DNA of 64,000 nt from Enterobacter hormaechei subsp. xiangfangensis (GTDB taxonomy: Bacteria > Pseudomonadota > Gammaproteobacteria > Enterobacterales > Enterobacteriaceae): contig NZ_CP017183.1 of assembly GCF_001729785.1 (NCBI RefSeq), forward strand, positions 682,001 through 746,000. The letters run 5' to 3'. The position numbers and the translations under genes are program-made. Under the pieces are notes generated by a model. That model ran no database searches. It had not been told where the DNA came from and saw only the letters and a program-made list of their open reading frames with translations. Positions 55,099 to 64,000 of the stretch are shown here, piece by piece (the first letter of the stretch is position 1; every line of letters begins with the position of its first letter).

Positions 55099-56754
55099 TT
55101 ATGGCTCCGGCGGCGCAAACCAGGCGGATTTAAAATCAAACCAGCCCAGGGTGTTCATCCGCAGGCCGCGCATGCTGCGCTGGCCCTGGATCAGCAGCCA
55201 GTGGTGAATCAACGGTACGATCGTCTGCCCGGCCAGTAATTCCTGACACCAGGCGGCCAGATCCATTTCTCCTGCCCGCCACCGTGCGGCGTCCTGCTGC
55301 CAGTCCCGGTTGATACAGTGCTGAATCAGGGGCACTTCGTACAGGTGAGAAAAGAGCGAGAAATCAAGCGGCAGCGTAAAGTTTGCGCTGTTGAGCCAGA
55401 TATCGCTGATGACGTCTCCGCGATGCCATTCATCATAATCGACTTCCTGTATCGCCAGCGTCACGCCTTCGGCTGCCAGCAGCGTGCTCATGATCCTTGC
55501 GATAAACCTGTGCTCAATGTGATCGCGATAGTAGCTGAGGGTGATGGTCTCCAGTCCGGCAGGTTTTTCACTGCGCACTGGCTGCGCATGGTGCCAGCGC
55601 GGAAGCAGGCCATAGGCCGGGAACCACCAGGTCTGGTATTGCTCCTCTGCGTGATAAATCAGGTTAGCAGGGGCAAGAATATGGCTTATCCACCTGCGTA
55701 CGTCGTGGTTTGCCCCGCGATGGCTGCGGCTATCAAAGAGCAGGTAGTAGCAGCCCTCCTCCAGGCGGCTTTCGAACGCCTTTTCACCGGCTGTTGGCCC
55801 TTCCAGGGTCAGGCCTGCGCTCAGCTCTTCGTTGAGATCCGGTAACACCCAGACGTTCACTTCGTCGATCAACGCCCTGTAGCCAAAGTAATCATCAAAG
55901 GCGCGGATCTTCAGCTGATTACTGTTGTTTCGTGTAACGGAGTAGGGGCCCGTACCAATCGGCTGGCTGGAAAAATTGTTCAGGGAGCGCCACTCGGCAG
56001 GCAGGATCATTGAGGGGACGTAGCCCAGAAGCCACGGAAGCCATTTGTCCGGCTGCGATAGCTCAATATCCAGCGTCCAGGCCGTTGGGGAGTGGATCCG
56101 CGAGATATGCGAATAGAGCGGCAGCGTGCGGGCTCGCTCTAAGGAATCGATAACGTCGCGCATCTCCAGCTCGCGTCCATGGTGGAAATGAATGCCGGGG
56201 CGTAAGAAAAAGCGCCAGTGGCGCGGGGAAAGCTGTTGCCAGTGGTGCGCGATATCCGCCTCCAGTTCCCCGTTTTCCTCATTTATTCGCGTCAGGCCGC
56301 TGAAGATTTGTCGGGCCATGTGGGTTTCAGAACGCCGTAACGCCGTGCCGGGCAACAGATTTTTCATCGGACGGTAGTAGAGCACCCGCAGAATGTGTCG
56401 GCCCTGACGAAAACTGCGTCCGAGATGGGAGACCAGCATTTGGCGCACGGCGGCCTTGTCGCCCACCAGCTGGACCAGCTGATCGATACGGTCCTGCTCG
56501 AGCAGGTCTTCTGCACGCTGCTGCTGCAATGCCAGCCCGGTGTAGAGAAAGGTCAGCCGCGAGCGTTTCCCGCGTCCCGCCTCCGCTTCCCAGCTTAACC
56601 ACCCCTGCTGCTGCATGGTATTGAGCAGCGTGCGCATATGGCGGCGGGAACAGCTAAGCAGGTCAGCCAACTCGTTGAGCGTGGTTTCCTGCGATTGCCC
56701 CTCACAGCACTGCCAGAGGCGGATAAATTGTTGTTGCAGACGACCAGAAGGCAT
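55099..56754 (-). CDS. sgrR: Glucose-phosphate stress regulator SgrR
   Basis: 551 residues, E. coli length. An N-terminal winged-helix DNA-binding domain (about 1-110, [42 protein letters not shown]) is fused to a solute-binding-protein domain (SBP family 5, from about 160), thought to sense a phosphosugar-related signal. It activates sgrS, and in E. coli represses itself and activates setA. It is divergent from sgrS across 67 bases. Confidence 0.97.
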   Translation of the reverse strand: MPSGRLQQQFIRLWQCCEGQSQETTLNELADLLSCSRRHMRTLLNTMQQQGWLSWEAEAGRGKRSRLTFLYTGLALQQQRAEDLLEQDRIDQLVQLVGDKAAVRQMLVSHLGRSFRQGRHILRVLYYRPMKNLLPGTALRRSETHMARQIFSGLTRINEENGELEADIAHHWQQLSPRHWRFFLRPGIHFHHGRELEMRDVIDSLERARTLPLYSHISRIHSPTAWTLDIELSQPDKWLPWLLGYVPSMILPAEWRSLNNFSSQPIGTGPYSVTRNNSNQLKIRAFDDYFGYRALIDEVNVWVLPDLNEELSAGLTLEGPTAGEKAFESRLEEGCYYLLFDSRSHRGANHDVRRWISHILAPANLIYHAEEQYQTWWFPAYGLLPRWHHAQPVRSEKPAGLETITLSYYRDHIEHRFIARIMSTLLAAEGVTLAIQEVDYDEWHRGDVISDIWLNSANFTLPLDFSLFSHLYEVPLIQHCINRDWQQDAARWRAGEMDLAAWCQELLAGQTIVPLIHHWLLIQGQRSMRGLRMNTLGWFDFKSAWFAPPEP

Positions 56755-56821
56755 AAAAGGGGAACTCCTGACAAAAAATCAGCAATTTATTAATCCCTAT
56801 ATTAAGCCAATAATCCTTATC

Positions 56822-57069
56822 GATGAAGCGAGGAGGTAAATTATGAAGAGGTCTACCGCACGTCAGTTTTATCAGCACTATTTTTCAGCGACAAAGGGAG
56901 TGTCCTGGCTGGCCCGCCAGTGCGCAGAGCAGCGGCTGAGAATACTGGAAGATCTGATGCAGTGGGACGTTACGAAACCGACCTCTTCTCGCTAACTCGC
57001 CTCGATCATGTGTGACTGAGTATTGGTGCTAATCACCCGCCAGCAAAATGTTTTTTGCTGGCTTTTTTC
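56822..57069 (+). ncRNA. sgrS: SgrS small RNA (dual function)
   Basis: A Hfq-dependent RNA induced in sugar-phosphate stress; it pairs with and silences ptsG and manXYZ mRNAs. The 5' end GATGAAGC is conserved with E. coli. The ptsG-pairing seed TGTGTGACTGAGTATTGG is intact at 57009-57026. A terminator with stem GCCAGCAAAA / TTTTTGCTGGC and a T6 tail (57039-57069) supplies the Hfq site. The length, about 248 bases, exceeds the E. coli 227. The start is placed by likeness to E. coli. Confidence 0.93.
56843..56995 (+). CDS. sgrT: SgrT, inhibitor of glucose PTS
   Basis: 50 residues encoded within SgrS, with AGGAGG ahead of the ATG. The core RQFYQHYF matches E. coli SgrT, as does the EDLMQWD block. 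SgrT inhibits glucose uptake through the PtsG (EIICB-Glc) permease. This version has seven extra residues before RQFYQHYF and a longer C-terminus than the 43-residue E. coli peptide. The strong ribosome site suggests good translation. Confidence 0.9.
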   Translation: MKRSTARQFYQHYFSATKGVSWLARQCAEQRLRILEDLMQWDVTKPTSSR

Positions 57070-57116
57070 GTTTACTATTTCACCCAATTTCGATTCGCTT
57101 TCATAAGGACTTGCGC

Positions 57117-58295
57117 ATGCTCTGGTTGATGACGATGGGGCGACGCCTGAATGGCGTGTACGCCGCTTTTATGCTGGTGGCCTTCATGATGGGCGTAGCC
57201 GGCGCGCTACAGGCGCCGACGCTGAGCCTGTTTCTCAGCCGCGAGGTGGGGGCGCAGCCGTTTTGGGTGGGCCTGTTCTACACCGTCAACGCCATTGCCG
57301 GGATCCTCGTCAGCCTGTGGCTGGCGAAACGATCCGACAGCCAGGGCGATCGCCGCAAGCTGATCCTCTTTTGTTGCGCAATGGCCGTGGGCAACGCGCT
57401 GCTGTTTGCCTTCAACCGCCATTACCTGACGCTCATTACCTGCGGCGTGCTGCTGGCCTCTCTGGCGAACACCGCCATGCCGCAGCTCTTCGCCCTGGCA
57501 CGGGAGTACGCCGACAACTCGGCGAGGGAAGTGGTGATGTTCAGCTCGGTGATGCGTGCGCAGCTCTCGCTGGCGTGGGTCATTGGTCCCCCGCTGGCGT
57601 TCATGCTGGCGCTGAACTACGGCTTCACCACCATGTTTTCCATCGCGGCGGGGATTTTTGTCATCAGCCTGGCGCTGATAGCCTTTGCGCTGCCATCGGT
57701 GGCGCGCGTAGAGCAGGTGACGGACAAGCCCATCACGCAGGTGAGCGGCTGGCAGGATAAAAACGTCCGCATGTTGTTTATCGCCTCCACGCTGATGTGG
57801 ACCTGCAACACCATGTACATTATCGATATGCCGCTGTGGATCAGCAGCGATCTGGGACTGCCCGACAAGCTCGCGGGGATCCTGATGGGCACCGCTGCCG
57901 GGCTGGAGATCCCGGCGATGATTCTGGCGGGTTACTACGTCAAACGTTTCGGAAAGCGTCGGATGATGGTCGTCGCCGTGGCGGCTGGGGTGGTGTTCTA
58001 CGCGGGGCTGATCCTGTTCCATTCGCGTGAAGCTTTGCTGACGTTACAGCTGTTTAACGCGGTATTTATCGGCATCGTTGCCGGGATCGGCATGCTCTGG
58101 TTCCAGGATCTTATGCCCGGACGCGCAGGCTCTGCGACCACGCTTTTTACCAACAGCATTTCGACCGGAGTGATCCTGGCGGGGGTGATTCAGGGGGCGC
58201 TGGCGCAAAGTTACGGGCATGGCTCAGTTTACTGGGTGATTGCCGCGATTTCGGTGGTTACGCTTGGGCTGACTTGCCGGGTTAAGGATGTCTGA
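57117..58295 (+). CDS. setA: Sugar efflux transporter SetA
   Basis: 392 residues from ATG 57117 (AAGGAC upstream), E. coli length. A 12-helix MFS exporter that expels glucose analogues, lactose and other sugars; it aids recovery from glucose-phosphate stress. It aligns closely with E. coli SetA (NGVYAAFMLVAFMMGVAGALQAPTLSLFLSREVGAQPFW). It is downstream of sgrS and may be reached by read-through from its promoter. E. coli SetA is the nearest relative; SetB and SetC are less likely by position. Confidence 0.97.
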   Translation: MLWLMTMGRRLNGVYAAFMLVAFMMGVAGALQAPTLSLFLSREVGAQPFWVGLFYTVNAIAGILVSLWLAKRSDSQGDRRKLILFCCAMAVGNALLFAFNRHYLTLITCGVLLASLANTAMPQLFALAREYADNSAREVVMFSSVMRAQLSLAWVIGPPLAFMLALNYGFTTMFSIAAGIFVISLALIAFALPSVARVEQVTDKPITQVSGWQDKNVRMLFIASTLMWTCNTMYIIDMPLWISSDLGLPDKLAGILMGTAAGLEIPAMILAGYYVKRFGKRRMMVVAVAAGVVFYAGLILFHSREALLTLQLFNAVFIGIVAGIGMLWFQDLMPGRAGSATTLFTNSISTGVILAGVIQGALAQSYGHGSVYWVIAAISVVTLGLTCRVKDV

Positions 58296-58323
58296 TTTTG
58301 GAAGGCGGCTTTACGAAACAAAT

Positions 58324-58350
58324 CAATGGCCCGCTTTTTGCGGGCCATTG
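58324..58350. terminator. Terminator between setA and leuD
   Basis: Eleven-base stem CAATGGCCCGC / GCGGGCCATTG with a T5 loop, between convergent stops; it is the likely end of the leuABCD transcript. Confidence 0.85.
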
Positions 58351-58353
58351 TCT

Positions 58354-58959
58354 TTAGCCCATAAACGCAGGCTGTTTTTTCTCGTACGCGGAGATGGCGT
58401 CTTCGTGCTGGAGAGTTAAACCAATGCTGTCCAGACCGTTCAGCATGCAGTGGCGACGGAACGCATCAATGCTGAAGCTGTAGGTTTTATCCCCGGCTTT
58501 CACCACTTCCCCTTCCAGATCCACTTCAAACGAAATCCCCGGGTTTGCCTGCACCAGCGCAAACAGTTCATCGACCTGTTCGTCACTCAGCGTCACCGGC
58601 AGCAGCTGGTTGTTAAAGCTGTTGCCGTAGAAGATATCCGCGAAGCTTGGGGCGATAACCACCTTAAAGCCGTAGTCGGTCAATGCCCATGGCGCATGTT
58701 CACGCGACGATCCACAGCCAAAGTTTTCCCGCGCCAGCAAAATGGAGGCGCCTTTGTATTCCGGAAAGTTCAGGACGAATTCCGGGTTTGGCACTTCGCC
58801 TTTATCGTCGAGGAAGCGCCAGTCGTTGAACAGATGCGCACCAAAACCCGTGCGCGTCACTTTCTGCAAAAACTGCTTAGGAATGATAGCGTCAGTATCG
58901 ACGTTAGCGGCATCCAGCGGGACAACACGGCCCGTATGTTGGGTAAATTTCTCTGCCAT
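58354..58959 (-). CDS. leuD: 3-isopropylmalate dehydratase small subunit
   Basis: 201 residues. With LeuC it isomerises 2-isopropylmalate to 3-isopropylmalate. It is the aconitase swivel domain; the signature [15 protein letters not shown] is present. It is last in leuABCD, 10 bases after leuC. Confidence 0.98.
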   Translation of the reverse strand: MAEKFTQHTGRVVPLDAANVDTDAIIPKQFLQKVTRTGFGAHLFNDWRFLDDKGEVPNPEFVLNFPEYKGASILLARENFGCGSSREHAPWALTDYGFKVVIAPSFADIFYGNSFNNQLLPVTLSDEQVDELFALVQANPGISFEVDLEGEVVKAGDKTYSFSIDAFRRHCMLNGLDSIGLTLQHEDAISAYEKKQPAFMG

Positions 58960-58969
58960 GATTGTCTCC

Positions 58970-60370
58970 TTATTTCAGGCTGCGAATATCGGCGAAATGA
59001 CCGGTGACTGCCGCAGCGGCGGCCATTGCCGGGCTGACCAGGTGGGTGCGCCCACCGCGGCCCTGACGGCCTTCAAAGTTACGGTTGCTGGTGGAGGCAC
59101 ATCGCTCGCCCGGATTCAGGCGGTCGTTGTTCATCGCCAGACACATGGAGCAGCCGGGCAGGCGCCATTCGAAGCCTGCTTCGATAAAGATCTTATCCAG
59201 ACCCTCCGCTTCCGCCTGGGCTTTCACCGGACCGGAGCCCGGCACAACCAGCGCCTGCACGCCCGGCGCCACTTTGCGGCCTTTAGCAATTTCTGCCGCA
59301 GCGCGTAAATCTTCAATACGGGAGTTGGTACAGGAGCCGATGAACACTTTATCAATGCTCACGTCGGTCAGCGGTACGCCGGGTTTCAGCCCCATATAGG
59401 CCAGCGCCTTTTCCGCACTGGCGCGCTCGACCGGATCGGCGAAGGAAGCCGGGTCAGGAATGCTGTCGTTGACAGAAATCACCTGGCCCGGGTTGGTGCC
59501 CCAGGTGACCTGCGGGGCGATCTCTTCCGCCTGTAACGTCACAACGGTATCAAAAATTGCCCCCTCGTCCGTTTTCAGGGTTTTCCAGTACGCTACCGCG
59601 TCGTCAAAATTCTGACCTTTCGGCGCATGCAGACGCCCCTTCACATAGTTGAAGGTGGTTTCGTCTGGGGCCACCAGTCCTGCTTTGGCGCCCATCTCAA
59701 TGGCCATGTTGCAGAGGGTCATACGACCTTCCATGCTCAGCGCCTGGATAGCATCTCCGCAGAACTCAACGACGTGACCGGTGCCGCCTGCACTGCCGGT
59801 TTTGCCGATAATCGCCAGCACGATATCTTTCGCGGTGATACCCGGCGCGGCTTTCCCCTTCACTTCAATCTTCATGGTTTTGGCGCGGCCCTGCTTCAGG
59901 GTCTGCGTCGCCAGAACGTGTTCAACTTCAGAGGTCCCAATCCCGAACGCCAGCGCGCCAAATGCGCCGTGGGTTGCGGTATGGGAGTCGCCGCAGACGA
60001 TGGTCATGCCTGGCAGGGTAATCCCCTGCTCAGGCCCCATTACGTGGACGATACCCTGATAGGGGTGGTTCAGATCGTACAGCTCCACGCCAAACTCGTT
60101 ACAGTTCTTGATCAGCTCCTGCATCTGAATACGCGCCATCTCGCCAGATGCATTGATGTCTTTGGTCTGGGTGGAAACGTTGTGATCCATCGTGGCAAAG
60201 GTTTTACCCGGCTGACGCACCGGGCGCTTGTGCGCGCGCAGGCCGTCAAATGCCTGAGGAGAGGTCACTTCATGTACCAGATGACGGTCGATGTACAACA
60301 GTGGGGTTTCGTTTGGTGCTTCGTAGACCACGTGCGCATCAAACAACTTCTCATATAACGTCTTAGCCAT
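58970..60370 (-). CDS. leuC: 3-isopropylmalate dehydratase large subunit
   Basis: 466 residues. The aconitase-type catalytic subunit holding a [4Fe-4S] cluster; cluster cysteines are in [14 protein letters not shown] and GCSMCLAMN (which contributes two). The motif [30 protein letters not shown] is in the N-terminal half. It pairs with LeuD, and lies two bases after leuB. Confidence 0.98.
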   Translation of the reverse strand: MAKTLYEKLFDAHVVYEAPNETPLLYIDRHLVHEVTSPQAFDGLRAHKRPVRQPGKTFATMDHNVSTQTKDINASGEMARIQMQELIKNCNEFGVELYDLNHPYQGIVHVMGPEQGITLPGMTIVCGDSHTATHGAFGALAFGIGTSEVEHVLATQTLKQGRAKTMKIEVKGKAAPGITAKDIVLAIIGKTGSAGGTGHVVEFCGDAIQALSMEGRMTLCNMAIEMGAKAGLVAPDETTFNYVKGRLHAPKGQNFDDAVAYWKTLKTDEGAIFDTVVTLQAEEIAPQVTWGTNPGQVISVNDSIPDPASFADPVERASAEKALAYMGLKPGVPLTDVSIDKVFIGSCTNSRIEDLRAAAEIAKGRKVAPGVQALVVPGSGPVKAQAEAEGLDKIFIEAGFEWRLPGCSMCLAMNNDRLNPGERCASTSNRNFEGRQGRGGRTHLVSPAMAAAAAVTGHFADIRSLK

Positions 60371-60372
60371 GA

Positions 60373-63035
<2,663 letters not shown>

Positions 63036-63077
63036 GGGTTAGGTCCTTGTCAGTCTTAGGGCGCCTTGCTACGAGCA

Positions 63078-63103
63078 TAAAAAAACCCGCGCAGTGGCGC
63101 GGG
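63078..63103 (-). terminator. leu attenuator terminator
   Basis: On the minus strand, stem CCCGCGC / GCGCGGG (63086-63103) with a four-base loop, followed by T7-8 (A-run 63078-63085), 24 bases after the leuL stop and 43 bases before leuA. It is the attenuator hairpin, formed when leucine is plentiful. Confidence 0.93.
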
Positions 63104-63126
63104 TTTTTAGTTTTACTGAAGACGAT

Positions 63127-63213
63127 TCAACGCTGAATTTCGCCCGCCAGTCTACCGCGCACAGTGGATGCGTTTAGTAGTAGTAGACCGGTGAAACGAA
63201 GGGTGCGAATCAT
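63127..63213 (-). CDS. leuL: leu operon leader peptide LeuL
   Basis: 28 residues: MIRTLRF then TGLLLLNAS and a basic C-terminal part, close to the E. coli leader (MTHIVRFIGLLLLNASS). The four leucines are all CTA, a rare codon, in a row. Stalling on them when leucyl-tRNA is scarce would free the leader RNA to form the antiterminator and allow leuABCD transcription. CTGGAG ahead of the ATG serves as ribosome site. It is too short for ordinary gene callers. Confidence 0.93.
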   Translation of the reverse strand: MIRTLRFTGLLLLNASTVRGRLAGEIQR

Positions 63214-63247
63214 GAATCGTGCTCCAGGTGAATGCGATATGCTTTTA

Positions 63248-63276
63248 GTGGTACTGGATACGCCAACTCATGTCAA
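63248..63276 (-). promoter_or_regulatory. leuLABCD promoter
   Basis: On the minus strand a perfect -35 TTGACA (63271-63276), 17 bases, and a weak -10 TACCAC (63248-63253), 35 bases before leuL. Position and flanks (GTATCCAGT, AAAAGCATATCGCATTCA) match the E. coli leu promoter. Confidence 0.8.
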
Positions 63277-63823
63277 CCCCTCTCAGGCAAAACGGCCACT
63301 CAGTACAGGATAAACACATTAGCTAATTGTGCTGGTTTTTGCATGTCTAACCGATTTTATTGTCTATTATTGGACTGGCGATTCATCTCTGGAATAATTT
63401 GAATATAATTGGTAGCAATTGAACATACTATTTTTACCAATGTGCTGTGAAATGGAATCTGTTTCATATCATTGATTTATAAATTACATGAATGATTTGC
63501 GGGTGAGTAAGTTATCAAAATTGATATCATTTTGTTAATGAAAATGCGATGTATGCCATTAATAGTTTAATAACACTTAAGTCATTATTAATGAGTGCGT
63601 TGATTGTGCATTTGTCTGATTTATGGTTTCATGCCCACATTAAAGTTTGAGATATCTTTTGAACGATCTTTAGCTCTTCATTTATGGGATGCGTAAAGTC
63701 GCTCGTGGAATGGGGTCTCTTTATATATTCCGAATTTTAAATAATTTCCTTTCGCTTGTTGTATATGCATGGTAAATCATATTTTTCGAAGTTATTACTG
63801 TACCTTGGCAAAGGGAATTTAGC
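63277..63823. other. AT-rich gap between leu promoter and leuO
   Basis: About 550 bases with no gene, strongly AT-rich from 63300 on compared with the GC-rich genes around it, including runs such as TTTTATATATTCCG-like and many ATTTA pieces. In E. coli and Salmonella this gap carries the leuO promoter and H-NS/LeuO control sites in the leuO-leuABCD promoter relay. No specific site is called by eye. Confidence 0.6.
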
Positions 63824-63841
63824 GTGACGGTGGAGTCAGAA

Positions 63842-64000
63842 ATGCCAGAAAATAATATTAACCAACCACAGACTTATGATGGGGTTAAGCCTCAGTTGCG
63901 CACAGTGGATCTCAATCTGTTAACTGTATTTGATGCAGTTATGCAGGAGCAGAATATTACGCGAGCAGCGCAATCTCTGGGAATGTCTCAACCTGCCGTG
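63842..64000 (+). CDS. leuO: LysR-type regulator LeuO (5' part)
   Basis: The first 53 codons, cut by the window end. After a variable lead ([20 protein letters not shown]) comes [22 protein letters not shown]...LGMSQPAV, the LysR helix-turn-helix, near-identical to E. coli LeuO. LeuO is a global antagonist of H-NS silencing. I placed the start at ATG 63842 (TGGAG upstream), but GTG 63824, with AAGGGA eight bases before it, gives an in-frame VTVESE extension also seen upstream of E. coli leuO, so it is a real alternative. Confidence 0.93.
   Translation, partial: MPENNINQPQTYDGVKPQLRTVDLNLLTVFDAVMQEQNITRAAQSLGMSQPAV

Overview
The window is a stretch of chromosome from a member of the Enterobacteriaceae. 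Gene order, protein sequences and small regulatory details (UUG starts of rpsT and carA, a leu leader with four CUA codons, SgrS/SgrT, the ara control region) match the 0-2 minute region of the Escherichia coli map. Base composition, REP-type palindromes and the differences in gene content suggest an Enterobacter, Lelliottia or Leclercia type organism rather than Escherichia itself. The genus call is an inference. Almost every base is accounted for by conserved core genes. I found no tRNA or rRNA genes, CRISPR array, insertion sequence, prophage or plasmid origin.

Layout. 1-12.7 kb: yaaX, yaaA, yaaJ, talB, mog, a metabolite:H+ symporter-type MFS gene absent from the E. coli locus, satP, dnaK-dnaJ (sigma-32 promoter), nhaA-nhaR, rpsT. 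12.9-24.7 kb: the ribF-ileS-lspA-fkpB-ispH cluster, dapB, and carAB with its pyrimidine/purine/arginine control region. 24.8-28.5 kb: the one clearly accessory segment, a YgdI/YgdR-like lipoprotein and a 997-residue autotransporter with a hexapeptide-repeat linker; E. coli has the carnitine cai/fix cluster here. 28.5-39 kb: kefF-kefC, folA, the leftward lptD-surA-pdxA-rsmA-apaG-apaH cluster and divergent djlA. 39-45.4 kb: rluA, rapA and SOS-type polB. 45.5-50.8 kb: araBAD and araC. 50.8-58.3 kb: yabI, thiBPQ under a TPP riboswitch, sgrR, the dual-function RNA sgrS/sgrT, setA. 58.3-64 kb: leuABCD under a leucine attenuator, an AT-rich gap, and the first part of leuO, which runs off the window end.

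How the genes work together: DnaK/DnaJ and the membrane-anchored J-protein DjlA form chaperone pairs. SurA is the chief periplasmic chaperone for the outer-membrane protein LptD encoded beside it, and would also be expected to help the autotransporter barrel. CarAB supplies carbamoyl phosphate to the arginine and pyrimidine pathways, and its control region carries signals for both. SgrR, SgrS, SgrT and SetA form the glucose-phosphate stress response. AraC controls AraBAD. LeuABCD makes leucine.

The observations most worth a second look are the autotransporter and its 18-bp repeat array, the MFS/satP convergent overlap, the polB promoter whose -10 element lies in the loop of the araBAD terminator, the 211-bp araO2-araI1 spacing kept in diverged DNA, and the 50-residue SgrT. 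I did not find evidence of an undescribed multigene system.
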